Assembly: GCF_000209165.1 (NCBI RefSeq)
Contig: NC_009044.1
Location: forward strand, 1,054,001-1,118,000
Length of the DNA: 64,000 bases
DNA from: Scheffersomyces stipitis CBS 6054
Lineage: Eukaryota; Ascomycota; Pichiomycetes; Serinales; Debaryomycetaceae
Direction: 5' to 3'
Position numbers and translations under genes: made by a program. Below are positions 31,967-42,600 of this stretch, piece by piece (within the stretch, counting starts at the first letter, position 1; every line of letters starts with the position of its first letter). The notes below the pieces were generated by a model, which was not told where the DNA came from, did no database searches, and saw only the letters and a program-made list of their open reading frames with translations.

Positions 31967-32329
31967 ATGGGGTTGTATGGTGAACTGTAGAATTAGTACA
32001 CTCGATAGTTCAAGTGAGTAATTAGAAGAGCAAATTTGAACAAGTTTACTATGGAAATTTACATCTAAGGACAATGTAGGCAAACAATGTAGTCGAATAA
32101 TTAGTCCTCTATTAGCACCCACGGCCAATAGCTATCATAATTGGGTTGCTAATCTAATGCAATGAATTTTTCATTTCTTCATACTTAACAAAACTTGCCC
32201 GTACAAAGTACATGCCATTTCGCAAGTAAAAAGGTGCGACCAATTTTCAGATATAGAAGAGTGAAATGAGATTTGACTATATTTTAGCTTAATTACTATT
32301 CAGTACGATATATCAGAGTAGAAAAAACA

Positions 32330-33517
32330 ATGGCTCGTCCAATGATAGTTGACAGTGATGAAGAGGGCTCTTCAGAAGGTAATAATTCTGCCATCCGCAA
32401 CCAAAGCGACGAGGAAGAGGGTGAACAGTTGAATAACTTGAACTCCAGGTACAACAACGACAGCGATTCAGACATGTTGTCTGAATTAAGCGACGCGCCA
32501 AATATCAACGAAGAAGTAGACATTGGAGAAGATGAAGATGATGACGAGGACGATGATGAAGAAGAAGAAGAAGATGGATCCAGTGAAGTTGATGAAGCTG
32601 GAGATAGAACTATTCATAATGCTGACGAAGAGGACGAAGAAGATGAGGAAGACGAGGAAGACGAAGAATTGGACTCAGAGGAGGAAGAAGAAGACATTCC
32701 TGCTATTAGTGATGATGAAGGAACGTACAAGATCGAAGATCCGGATGATATGGATGAAGATTTGGAACTAAGAGATGAAGATGAGGAGCCACAACCAAAA
32801 AAGACTTCACCTAGAAAGATAAATATCACTGTAAAACCACCTACGAAGGTGACAAAGGCAGCTCCCAAAAGGGGACATCCGACTCCTTCGACGAGAGAGA
32901 CAAGAAAGCGTCAACTCACTTATTATGAAGAGGACGAGGAAGATGAAGAAGAGGAAGAGGTTGATGAAGAAGAAGAAGAGTACGCTTCTTTAAAGAAAGC
33001 CAAGAAGACAAAGCTCCCTCAGCCAAAGACACAGCCGCAAGAGCTAGATGAAGATTTGTTATTAACTGACGAAGAGCAAGAGTACAATCCCCATGCGCAT
33101 CCCGATTTGTCGAAGATGACAGAGAGACAAAGAGCCAGGTACTTGGAAGAAGAGACCGAGAGTAAGCAGTTCATAGAGTTGGACGACAACTACACCACAG
33201 CCAAGAAGAGTAGGCTTAAGAAGACCGAGACAGAAGAGCAAACAGCATTAAAAAAGGCCGAGAGTGCTAGAAGAAGGCAGGACTACAAGATGAAGGCATT
33301 AGAGGAAGAAAAACGAGACACATTGAACAAACTATTGAAGAGAAGAGCCACCAAGACTCGAGAGGTACAAGACAAGGAAGGTACAGTGGAGGTGGTGAAG
33401 CTGGCCACAAAGGCCCGGAGACCTGTCCTTCAGCATCCAGCCTTATTCCGCTATGTCAGCAACATTACAACATTGGGCGGAAACTCTGTTCTAGCAGTAA
33501 ATCAGAGCACGTCGTAA
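32330..33517 (+). CDS. IES2: INO80 chromatin-remodelling complex subunit Ies2
   Basis: 395 residues. Residues about 1-250 are extremely acidic with long Asp/Glu runs (about 65-125 and 195-215). A PAPA-1-type domain follows: LSKMTERQRARYLEE at about 262-276, basic coiled region RRRQDYKMKALEEEKRDT, then RRATKTR. Ies2 activates the Ino80 ATPase through this conserved region. The C terminus ends RYVSNITTLGGNSVLAVNQS, like the YxSN...GNS end of fungal Ies2. It acts in the nucleus on nucleosomes. Confidence 0.88.
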   Translation: MARPMIVDSDEEGSSEGNNSAIRNQSDEEEGEQLNNLNSRYNNDSDSDMLSELSDAPNINEEVDIGEDEDDDEDDDEEEEEDGSSEVDEAGDRTIHNADEEDEEDEEDEEDEELDSEEEEEDIPAISDDEGTYKIEDPDDMDEDLELRDEDEEPQPKKTSPRKINITVKPPTKVTKAAPKRGHPTPSTRETRKRQLTYYEEDEEDEEEEEVDEEEEEYASLKKAKKTKLPQPKTQPQELDEDLLLTDEEQEYNPHAHPDLSKMTERQRARYLEEETESKQFIELDDNYTTAKKSRLKKTETEEQTALKKAESARRRQDYKMKALEEEKRDTLNKLLKRRATKTREVQDKEGTVEVVKLATKARRPVLQHPALFRYVSNITTLGGNSVLAVNQSTS

Positions 33518-34552
33518 GAAGCACGAAGCAGCCTTGAAAGCAAAATTATGTCTTGTGCCTGGAAATTGCCATTAGGGTTGGAACCCGTTGCTAGATAGAG
33601 GTGGTATTGTACAGAAGTAGACAAATGCAAAAAATAGGTTGGTAGGTAGGTAGGTATGGAAGTACTTACGACGAAATATGGGGCTAGTGTTTACAAGTAG
33701 AGATAGAGAGACAACACAGAGCCATGTAGTCTATTGTATGCTTATATAATATTGTTCATATGTACTATCACTTGAGACAGAAGCGGATTTAGGAAAAAAC
33801 CATCCCAAAATACCATCCCAAAAAACCGAGTCATAGTAGACCGATCCCTCTATATCCAGAGATGCTAAAGGGGAGAGCGTTATAAGAGTGTCGAAAATCT
33901 AAGTCGCATTAGAAGTTAGACGACACAGAAAATCACTTCTATCTGCAGGAGATAATCCTCAGTGAAATCGAAGGACTTTGAAGTAGATTTTCGAAGGTAG
34001 AAGAACACACAGAGTAAGTTGGTGTAAAACATTAATATATAATCTTCAAGACCGATACGGTTGTTAGTTGAATCCATCCTGTCACCCCATACAGCCACCA
34101 TCGCACCACAGTACCTGTCACTAGCCTCCCCGCTTTGTCTTCCGCCTGATCTGTCCATCGCAGAGATCAGAATTGGACTTGTCGAGCTTCTGTTGTCTAT
34201 CTTTATACAGCCAGTTACTGATTATTTTGCAAAGATAACCTGCAAGGAAGCCAGATATATATGCTTAGAGATCAAGACATTGAGCTGATAGGGAACCTCA
34301 AACAACCACTACATTGTTTATCTATCGTAGATCACATAGGATCATCAGGTCATTTTCATTTTTCGCATCGTCTATCTTCATTTTCATAACCATCTCCATC
34401 TTTCTATCGCACACAACTATTGAATTTTTCACAATTTGAAATTCACGAAAACTAAGGTAATAGAAAAACTTAAAATACAACCTTATTAGCAGCATCATTA
34501 TTTTTCACTAATATCACAACAGCAGTCATCATAGCTATTCATAGACTTTATC
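33518..34552. other. 1.0-kb intergenic region IES2/MFG1
   Basis: A (GGTA)n-like microsatellite at about 33638-33658 and a short CCATCCCAAAA direct repeat near 33802-33825. Otherwise a long leader or promoter for MFG1; no gene seen. Confidence 0.5.
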
Positions 34553-36559
34553 ATGAACGGTAACACCAACATGAATGTCGTCAATATGACTGGAATGAAC
34601 ATTAATATGGCTGGACTAAACAACCAACGACTGGCTGCAATGGCAGCGATGATACAAAACCAAAACTTCAACAACCCCATGGTACAACAGCAACCCCAGG
34701 GCCAGAGCCAACAGACACTGGGCCAGGCTGGACAACAACCGCAATCAATACCGGGCCAAAATCCACAACAAGTGTTTGGTCAGAACCGAATTCCTTTCCA
34801 ACAGCAGCAACAGCAGCAGCAGCAGCAGCGAATGACCATGAATCCGAATGGTACAACTCATGTCAACGGTATTCCTCAGCAGATAAGTCATCAGCAGATG
34901 CTTGCACAACAGCAGCAAGCAGCACAACAGCAGCAGCAACAACAGCAACAGCAAGCAGCACAACAGCATCAACAACAGCAGACTGCCCAACAAGCTGCAC
35001 TGCAACAACAGCCACCACGCCCTGGTATAAGTAGAGCGACGACTTTACAAAGCGGAACTCCTGTTCAGCAGAAAGATCCTCATAATACCAACTTGATGTC
35101 TGCTCCATCGTCGGCTCCATTACCAACTAATAACAGCACTTCTGCTGGAAATACTCGTGGCCATACTCCACAGATGGCTGTTCAGCTGCAGCCCACTCTG
35201 TTCAACCCACAGCTTCAACAAGGACAGCAGTTGCAACCTGGCCAGAAGGTGAATGGACTTCTTCCAAATAACGTAACGCCGATAATGGCGCTGCAGCAAC
35301 AGCCAACTCCTGGCGGACAAAGAGCAGCACTTATAAGCCAGCAGCAGTCACAAGGACAGTCCCAATTTCAGCCTGCTGGTCAGCAAGCCATAGGAGGACA
35401 GAGACCACAGGGACAACAGACGCCTTTGCCACAGCTGGGTACACATAGAAAGCTGACGGCTGCATCTCCACTTCTGCAACCGTCAACAATCCCTGCTAGC
35501 AATGCCGGACTAGCCCACGAACAAGACCAGATACAGAATGAAATGAATTCAAGAGTCCTCAAGCGCAATTTAGGAAATGCTGGCGCCATGAGGGTTCTCG
35601 AATTTATCGAGCAAATCAGCAACGAATCGCCTGAAAACTTGACTAGTATAGAATACTGGCAACGTTTAATCCATACTTATTGTATGCCCACATCGATCTT
35701 CAGAATTTCCACTGCTGCCACCTTGCCGTCAAGCTCTGGAATTTTTTCACATGGAGCAGCCATGAAGCCGAACTTATTCAATGTCTCATTTTTAGATGCA
35801 AATTTAGATACGACTTCGGGTGTATCATCCAAGTTCTTCGAACTTACTACTGCATTTGCTGCTCGATTTTTTGTTACAAATGTTATCATTGGAAATGTAG
35901 CTAAATTCTACGTAGCATTGCCTGGCTTAAAATTCCAGGTGATGAACAATGGTTCCATCTTCCTAATTTCCAGATTGCAACAACAGTACATCTACAACGA
36001 TGGGTCAATAGCCAACCTCACCGGAAATGTAAAGCTAGTCATGAATCGTGATTTAAGGATAGAGTCAGTTGATATCCAGTATTTGAGCTACCAGCCTTCG
36101 ATCAGTTTTCCTGCCCTTGAGGCTGGATGGAAATTATACATGGAGTCCAAGTCCAAAGAAATGAACAAAGGTCCATATGACCTGAAGGAATTTCTTTCCC
36201 AGATTCACAGAACCGCAGAAGCTATCAGAAACACACCGGGATCTGGCATGCACGAAAATGTAATGAGAATCTTACAAGTTGGTGACGTGATGTCTCAATT
36301 GAAACCATTGATGGGGTTTTCCACCATAAACAGTATAAATTCTCCATTAAAGTCATTAGAACTATTTTTGGCTACCAATAACCAACAAGCACAGGGACAG
36401 CTACAAGCTGCGGCAGGTGTTCAGCAACATCTGGCACAGCAACAACAAAAGTCAGCTTCTTCACCATCACCTCACACAGTTCATTCCGAGGATCCAAAAC
36501 TCAAGAAACGAAGACTCAGCAGCGTTCAGAGCGCTGATGGCAACAAGAGGAGAAAGTAG
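34553..36559 (+). CDS. MFG1: LIM-binding-domain transcription cofactor, Mfg1/PtaB type
   Basis: 668 residues. The first 320 are Gln/Pro/Asn-rich with several pure Gln runs encoded by CAG/CAA tracts (about 34801-34830 and 34905-34990). From about 335 to 570 there is an LDB1-type LIM-binding domain (RVLEFIEQIS, IEYWQRLIHTYCMP, FFVTNVIIGNVAKFYVALPG, LRIESVDIQYLSYQPSI). The tail is Gln-rich and ends in a basic KLKKRRLSS/NKRRK nuclear signal. In C. albicans and S. cerevisiae Mfg1 works with Flo8 and Mss11 to promote filamentous and invasive growth; PtaB is the Aspergillus equivalent. The gene has a long upstream region, common for morphogenesis regulators. Confidence 0.8.
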   Translation: MNGNTNMNVVNMTGMNINMAGLNNQRLAAMAAMIQNQNFNNPMVQQQPQGQSQQTLGQAGQQPQSIPGQNPQQVFGQNRIPFQQQQQQQQQQRMTMNPNGTTHVNGIPQQISHQQMLAQQQQAAQQQQQQQQQQAAQQHQQQQTAQQAALQQQPPRPGISRATTLQSGTPVQQKDPHNTNLMSAPSSAPLPTNNSTSAGNTRGHTPQMAVQLQPTLFNPQLQQGQQLQPGQKVNGLLPNNVTPIMALQQQPTPGGQRAALISQQQSQGQSQFQPAGQQAIGGQRPQGQQTPLPQLGTHRKLTAASPLLQPSTIPASNAGLAHEQDQIQNEMNSRVLKRNLGNAGAMRVLEFIEQISNESPENLTSIEYWQRLIHTYCMPTSIFRISTAATLPSSSGIFSHGAAMKPNLFNVSFLDANLDTTSGVSSKFFELTTAFAARFFVTNVIIGNVAKFYVALPGLKFQVMNNGSIFLISRLQQQYIYNDGSIANLTGNVKLVMNRDLRIESVDIQYLSYQPSISFPALEAGWKLYMESKSKEMNKGPYDLKEFLSQIHRTAEAIRNTPGSGMHENVMRILQVGDVMSQLKPLMGFSTINSINSPLKSLELFLATNNQQAQGQLQAAAGVQQHLAQQQQKSASSPSPHTVHSEDPKLKKRRLSSVQSADGNKRRK

Positions 36560-36793
36560 ATTTCGATTTCCGATTAGAGCCCCATTCCTGGTTCATAAAA
36601 GTTTGCTGTTATATAATTCCAAAGTATCAAGTCTTTTTACAGTTACCCCCCAGAAACTTACGATTGTATCTGTCTTGTCTATTTTCACTTCTCCTTAGCA
36701 TTATTACTATCTGTTGCTTTATTTTTCTTCACAACTACAACTACAAGTTTGCTACTGAGCAACATCCTAGTAACATCGTTGTCAATTGTAAAA

Positions 36794-36816
36794 TTATATA
36801 TATATATATATATATA
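36794..36816. repeat. (TA)n microsatellite
   Basis: About 11 TA units, around 100 bp upstream of the Mgs1-like gene. Confidence 0.9.
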
Positions 36817-36914
36817 CATGTATTTATCTTTAAATACACACCAAGCGAGTATTGATTCTCCAGAGAAAAAATTATTCCTGAACAGTTGACAATCGACATT
36901 AGAGTTATTCTCAA

Positions 36915-36932
36915 ATGAGTGGAAATGGATAA
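36915..36932 (+). promoter_or_regulatory. Overlapping upstream ORF before the Mgs1-like gene
   Basis: ATG AGT GGA AAT GGA TAA (5 codons) starts 10 bp before the main ATG at 36925 and ends 5 bp after that codon, in another frame. If the mRNA starts upstream, scanning ribosomes would meet this ATG first and translation of the main frame would drop. Confidence 0.5.
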
Positions 36933-38628
36933 TGAAGAGAGCCCTACTTCAAACACTTCATCAAATGCATTAAGTATTCTTTCACTTCCATTGGCTGAAG
37001 CCATTAGACCAAGATCTCTAGATGAATATATTGGCCAGAAACATCTTATAGATCCGGACAATGGAGCCATCACCAACTTCATGAGACTAAGATACTTACC
37101 TTCAATGCTACTATATGGACCTCCAGGAGTTGGAAAGACCACCATGGCGTCAATTATTGCAGAAGAGTGTGGCTATGTATTTGTAGAGTTATCAGCTACT
37201 GCTGCGACTGTTGCTGATCTTCGAGATTTGCTGACTACAATCATGGCAGAAAATAGGAAACGTGCAAGCCGGGGAGAAGAAGAATTGAAAGTAGTGGTAT
37301 TCATTGACGAAATCCACAGATTCACCGTATCCCAACAGGATTTCTTATTGCCTTATGTAGAGGAAGGAAACTTTGTCTTCATTGGAGCAACTACAATTGA
37401 TCCAAGAAAGAGAATACGACGAGCCATCTTATCGCGGGTACAGTGCTTCAGCTTGAATACTCTCAATAATAATGAAGTTCTTGAAGTTTTGAAGCGTGCA
37501 ATGCGTTTTGAGAACATCCGAAGAAAAGCTGTTCATGGTCTTCGTTGCATTGACCTCGACGACCAAAGTCTTTCTTTGATCATAAAGACTGCTGGCGGAG
37601 ACACGAGAAAGGCTATAAACTTGATAGAGTTGCTAAACACAAAGTATACAGATAGTCCTTACAAGGAGGGTGACAATGACGTACCCATCGTCATGGACTT
37701 TTTGACTCTCAAAAAGAACATTAGGGACATGAGATATTGTCAGTCTGGTCTTCAAGATCCACGAAATATATCCTTACTTCTAAACATGTTTGATACAATG
37801 AGACAGCTTCCGAATAGAAGAGAGGTTTTACCCTGTTCACATGAGAAAATAGATGAACTGGAACCTTCTGAATCGAATTCGTTCTCAGAAAGAATGACTT
37901 CTGATTTGGAAAATAAATTATACAATGAGAAAGAAGCTGAAAATGACGATTTTTTTTTCAAGGAACAGTTTAAGACATCGAAATTCGACCCATGTGATAC
38001 AAATCTAAATTACTTAGAACAAATGCAAGTATCGGACGACAGCGATGTCGAAAGTGCCCCACTTTACAGTGACACGGAAGATGAAACACCCCTTCTTAAC
38101 CCCGTCCTATCATCAATAGAAGAGTTCAGTATTCTCTCATCAGTATATAGTATGGAGTTGCTTTTGAAGAGAGGGGAATCCCCGATCTTTATCTGTAAGC
38201 AATTGCTTTTATTCTCGGTATTATTCTTGGACTGCGATGTTCTTACGATTAGGAAAGCCTTGTCCTTTTGGAAATCGCTCAAGAGTACCAATTTAGATAC
38301 ACATATGCTTTTGGCTAATTTTGTTGAGTGGCTCACCAGACATTCAAAATTGAAGTCGAATGCAGATAACGATCTCATCAAACAGATGAGACTATCCAAA
38401 AGATATCTAACAAGACGAAACTATCAGTGCCAGAGCCCACATAGTGTTAACATTGAATTCGATATTTCGTATGATGATGAGCTTGTCAAATCTCTTGAAA
38501 CAGATATAATGACCATGGATATGAATGCGAGCCAGAATGCTGGCTTCGTAATTTCTAGCATGGATGAATTCACTTATGAGGACGATTTCTGTCTTGGTGA
38601 ATATTTTGAAAGTATAGAACTGTGGTAA
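36925..38628 (+). CDS. Mgs1/RarA/WRNIP1-like AAA+ ATPase, divergent
   Basis: 567 residues from the first in-frame ATG. The N-terminal half is a clear Mgs1/RarA clamp-loader-like ATPase: PRSLDEYIGQKHL, Walker A GPPGVGKT (about 65-72), Walker B VVFIDEIHRF (about 125), sensor 1 FIGATT, arginine finger ILSRVQCF and GGDTRKAINLIELL. The family maintains stalled forks. Two things differ: there is no N-terminal ubiquitin-binding zinc finger as in yeast Mgs1, and the C-terminal half lacks the usual ALHKSVRGSDPDA-like tetramerisation motif, with an acidic insert at about 320-390 instead. It may be MGS1 itself diverged in this clade or a second paralogue, so no symbol is given. Confidence 0.8.
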   Translation: MDNEESPTSNTSSNALSILSLPLAEAIRPRSLDEYIGQKHLIDPDNGAITNFMRLRYLPSMLLYGPPGVGKTTMASIIAEECGYVFVELSATAATVADLRDLLTTIMAENRKRASRGEEELKVVVFIDEIHRFTVSQQDFLLPYVEEGNFVFIGATTIDPRKRIRRAILSRVQCFSLNTLNNNEVLEVLKRAMRFENIRRKAVHGLRCIDLDDQSLSLIIKTAGGDTRKAINLIELLNTKYTDSPYKEGDNDVPIVMDFLTLKKNIRDMRYCQSGLQDPRNISLLLNMFDTMRQLPNRREVLPCSHEKIDELEPSESNSFSERMTSDLENKLYNEKEAENDDFFFKEQFKTSKFDPCDTNLNYLEQMQVSDDSDVESAPLYSDTEDETPLLNPVLSSIEEFSILSSVYSMELLLKRGESPIFICKQLLLFSVLFLDCDVLTIRKALSFWKSLKSTNLDTHMLLANFVEWLTRHSKLKSNADNDLIKQMRLSKRYLTRRNYQCQSPHSVNIEFDISYDDELVKSLETDIMTMDMNASQNAGFVISSMDEFTYEDDFCLGEYFESIELW

Positions 38629-38695
38629 ACATAATTTTCGCAGCCTATTTTAGCGCCTTGTAAATATTTGAATTTTATTATACAACTTATACACT

Positions 38696-39421
38696 ATGGT
38701 AGATGAAATGACAAATGAAACCAAGCAAACAAAGGTTACCAAGAAACGCTCTTCCTTTCTTCGTCAACATATCCAATTCTGGAGGAACAACTGTGCCATA
38801 CTTTTCCTGGAAATTGGAAGATTTGCCGTTAATCTACTCGTCTATGAAATCATTCTCCTATTTGAAATTAACGATGGGATTGCCTTTGTAGTTAGAGGAC
38901 TCTTATCTGGAGTTTTGTACTTCATCGAATTCATTATCGTAATGAATATATTGTTGGTGTGTCTTGTTTCCAATGGAAATTTTTCTAATACTTCTGGGCA
39001 GTTCTCAGAGATTCACGATTTATTCTGGAACAAGAAGAAAGTACTATCCACAGCTACAATCAATGCCGCTTCCAACCAAGAGAATAGCCCACAGTATTCT
39101 TCTGCAATTCAAATACAACGCTCATCAGTTGATCTCACTCCACACTCTTCTTTTATCCCCGAAGAAAGGGTAGAACAACAAAAGAGTGCAACTATGGAAT
39201 CTATGGAATACTCCAAAATCAAGACCGATTTTGCCCAATTTAAAGAAAATGTATACAACCAAGTTGTAAAGGGCAAAGGACGACTAGCTTCTCTCGAAGA
39301 TTTGCAAGATACAAGAAGTGAAATTGATCCTATTGAGAGTACAGCAGACCTTTCTTTGGATAATATCAAGAAACCTCTGCTGAGAACTTCGTCCATGTTC
39401 AAGTTTCACAGACACAGATAA
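38696..39421 (+). CDS. Unrecognised membrane protein
   Basis: 241 residues, family not recognised. The basic N terminus (KQTKVTKKRSSFLRQH) leads into two or three hydrophobic segments at about 33-57 (AILFLEIGRFAVNLLVYEII) and 64-93 (FVVRGLLSGVLYFIEFIIVM and on). A polar Ser-rich tail follows, perhaps cytosolic, with a possible short coil (about 167-200) and RTSSMFKFHRHR at the end. It starts 67 bp after the Mgs1-like stop on the same strand and converges on TIF4631 (stops 274 bp apart). Composition is coding-like and the frame is long for chance. It may be a clade-specific gene. Confidence 0.7.
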   Translation: MVDEMTNETKQTKVTKKRSSFLRQHIQFWRNNCAILFLEIGRFAVNLLVYEIILLFEINDGIAFVVRGLLSGVLYFIEFIIVMNILLVCLVSNGNFSNTSGQFSEIHDLFWNKKKVLSTATINAASNQENSPQYSSAIQIQRSSVDLTPHSSFIPEERVEQQKSATMESMEYSKIKTDFAQFKENVYNQVVKGKGRLASLEDLQDTRSEIDPIESTADLSLDNIKKPLLRTSSMFKFHRHR

Positions 39422-39695
39422 ATATCAATATGATTTATTTATAAATATCAACTGGACGTATATAAAAGTGACGAATACAAATTACCTCTACGGTACCCAT
39501 TACAGTAGCAAGAAACTACACCTTGAGAATACGTAGTAAAATTCTTGCACCCGTTGTTAAAATGATAAGATGAAAGATTACTATAGTACAGAAATGATTT
39601 TATTATGCAAGAAAGAAAGACAAGCGTACGAATGAATATCTAAAGAAAGAATTGGATATGATGTCCCTCTTTTTAGTCTATTTCCATCGCCACGC

Positions 39696-42600
39696 CTACT
39701 CTTCATTTTCACCGTCGTTGTTATCTTCATCATCGCCTAATGCAGCAAATCTATTGACATGGGTAGATTCAGATCTTTTAGAAGTCTCTCTTTGAAGGCC
39801 CTGATCAGAGCTGTTACTGTTGTTGGGACCATTGGATGGAGCTCTACCAGCAGAAAACTTCATATTGTTGAGGAAGTTGCTAGACCCACTGTTGTTCCAG
39901 TTGGATCCACCTCTAGAGGAATTAGATCTGCCTTCATTTATTCTTCTTTGCTTCTTCTCATTACTGGCTCTTTGATCTTCCATTCTCTTAATCTCCGCAT
40001 CTCTGTGAATTTCTTCGATTGTCTTTGGACCAGCGTCAGCCTTGGTAGAAATCCACTTGGACTTTCTCAAATCTTGGAGATCCATCAACATGAACATGAT
40101 TCTGGAAGAGAGCTTGACATTCTTCAAGATTTCATCAATCTTGTCGAAAACAATCTTCAATATAGCTCTTTTTCTTTCATCAGCATCCAATTTAGGACCA
40201 ACAGTCTTGACCAATTGGACCAAGTTTTCCAAGCTATCTTCAGAAGGATCAACAGTGTTCTTACATTGATCTCTCAAACAAACGAAGATAACTTGATCGT
40301 TCAACATGTTTAAGTTGTACAAGTGACCGATAAACTTGACCAAACCAAGACCTCTTCTCTTGGCAGCTGCCATGGCATAATATTCATCAGACATCATTTC
40401 GGGTTCCAACGGGGATCCATCTTCGTTTGTTGGTAATTTATCAACCCAACCCTTTTCATATTCGGTTTGGCAAGTGGTGATCAAAATTCTTCTCGCCAAA
40501 TCACCACCAGATGGATGACCATCGTTAATAGTTATAGATTCATCAACGACTTCTGCCGGTATACTGGTACACATCTTTGCACAGAACTTAGCGTACATTT
40601 CCGACCAGTATGGTTCATCACAAGCCTTTGCAAAGGTCAAGGAAACGATACTTCTTAAGGTAACAGCATCCTTTTCCCACTTTGATTGGAACGCGATCTT
40701 CAACATATCATCAGTAATTTGTGCGAACATTTCCAAAGTCAACTTGTTCAATAAGGACTTCACCTTTCTCTCTACATCTTCCGGTTCCAAAATTTCGGTA
40801 CCATCTTCAGCAACCTTAGTCTCCTTCTTACTTTGTCTGGACCTTGGAACCCATCTGTTAGCAGATTGTTCCAAAGGCTTAACGTCTTCGGCAGGCTTAG
40901 GAGGTTCTTCTTCAGTTTTATCTCTGAAGTCTCTTCCACCTCTCTTGGATTGGTTACCCTTTCTAGTAGATTTTTCTCTAGAAGAGCCAGAAGTACCTCT
41001 TCTCTTGGAGCTGTTTCTGGAGTTTTGTCTGCCATCATTGAATTGGCCCCTCCCCTGCATTTGACCGTTGAATCTGTTTGGCAAAGCGTTTCCACCAAAC
41101 TTGTTCAAGTTTCTTGAAGAACCAGATTGCCCACTCTTCTTGGAAACGTTGGTGCTAATGTCAACTTTTTCCAATTGACTCTTGAATTCGGCATCTATTG
41201 GGTATTGAACAACTGCACGGAATTGGATCAAGAAGCCTGGATCGTATCTATATTTCTTGCTTTCCAATTTCTTAGATGAGTCTGGAGCAACAATGTTCTC
41301 TGGATATTTAGTGGTAAAAGGATCTTCAATGACTTCAGCAGTCTCTAACCTGGTCAAAAAGTTGGAAATAGTAAAGCTGGATTCTGGTTCCTGTGGTTCT
41401 TCTGATTCTTCTTCGCCTTCCTCGCCAGTGGCAGTGGTGTCAGCAGAAGCAATTTCTTCAGTGGTGTCAGCAGAAGCAATTTCTTCAGTGGTATCATCTT
41501 TAATCTCGTCTTCTTCCTTTGAAACAGGTTCAGGTTCAGATTCTGCAGGTTCAGCTCCAACAACTTCTTCCGCGTTGATTTCAGCTTCAGGAGTTTCTAT
41601 ACTATCTATCTTCGATTCTTGTTGAGAAGCAATAGCTTCAGCTTCAGCATCAGCAGCAATCTTCGCAGCATCGGCAGCTTCAGCAGCTTGAGCTTCTTGT
41701 TTAGCTTTTTCCTCTGCTTCTTGTTCCTTCTTTACTCTTTGAAGTTCTGCCTTTTCCTTTTCTTCCTCAGCCTTTTGCTGAAGCTCCTTTTCCTTTTCCT
41801 TAGCTGCGAGTCTTTCCGCGATTTTTCTCTTGAACTCTTCTACAGCGGCATTGGAGGATGCAGATTTGGCTGGGGCTATGGCAGCAGATGCAGTGGTGGT
41901 AGTCTCCTTAGCCCCAGAATCGGAGGAAGTGGAAGAAGAGGTCACTACAGGAGACTTGATAGAGACTACAGGAGAAGCTACAGAGGCACCAGGCGAAGAG
42001 ACAGGCGTTTCCGACGAGGTCTTCTTCTTCTTTTCTTCCAAATCAACAGGCTTTCCATCCTTGGTGGTCAATTTGACCTTGGTGGGAGTCGGAGTCAACT
42101 GGTGGGGAACGGGCACGTACTGTTGTGGAGGCATGGCACTGTAAGTCATAGGCATGTTGGGCAACACTTGGTATCCGTAGGGAATGTAGCTGTACTGGTA
42201 CATGTTTGCAGCAGCAGCCTGGGCCTGGGCCTGGTATGCGTTGTAATAGTTGTTCTGGTTGTTATTGTTGTGGTGGTTCAACTTCTGAGGATTACCTGAA
42301 GGGTTGGAGTTGGAGTACTTTCTGGGATGAGGCCCGGAGCCCTGACCATAGTGTTGTCTGTTGGTGTGGGGGCCTGAACCGGAGCCGCTGTAACTGCCCT
42401 GTCTATTTCCCTGGTAGTTTTTGTTGTAGTGTTTGCCCGAGGAATTGCCCTGGTAATTAGGGTTATTGGAGTTATTGTTATAGTATTGGTTCTGGTTCTG
42501 GTTTCCGTGATAAGAAGAGGAGTTCGAGTTGGCAGCAGCCGATTGGCTCACAGCTGCTGGTACATCCGAATTGGCGGCAGAATTGTCACCAGCAGTAGTG

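Noticed and set aside
41619..42299. 226-codon plus-strand frame rich in Ser/Leu
   Set aside because: Mirror of the repetitive eIF4G N-terminal coding sequence on the other strand.
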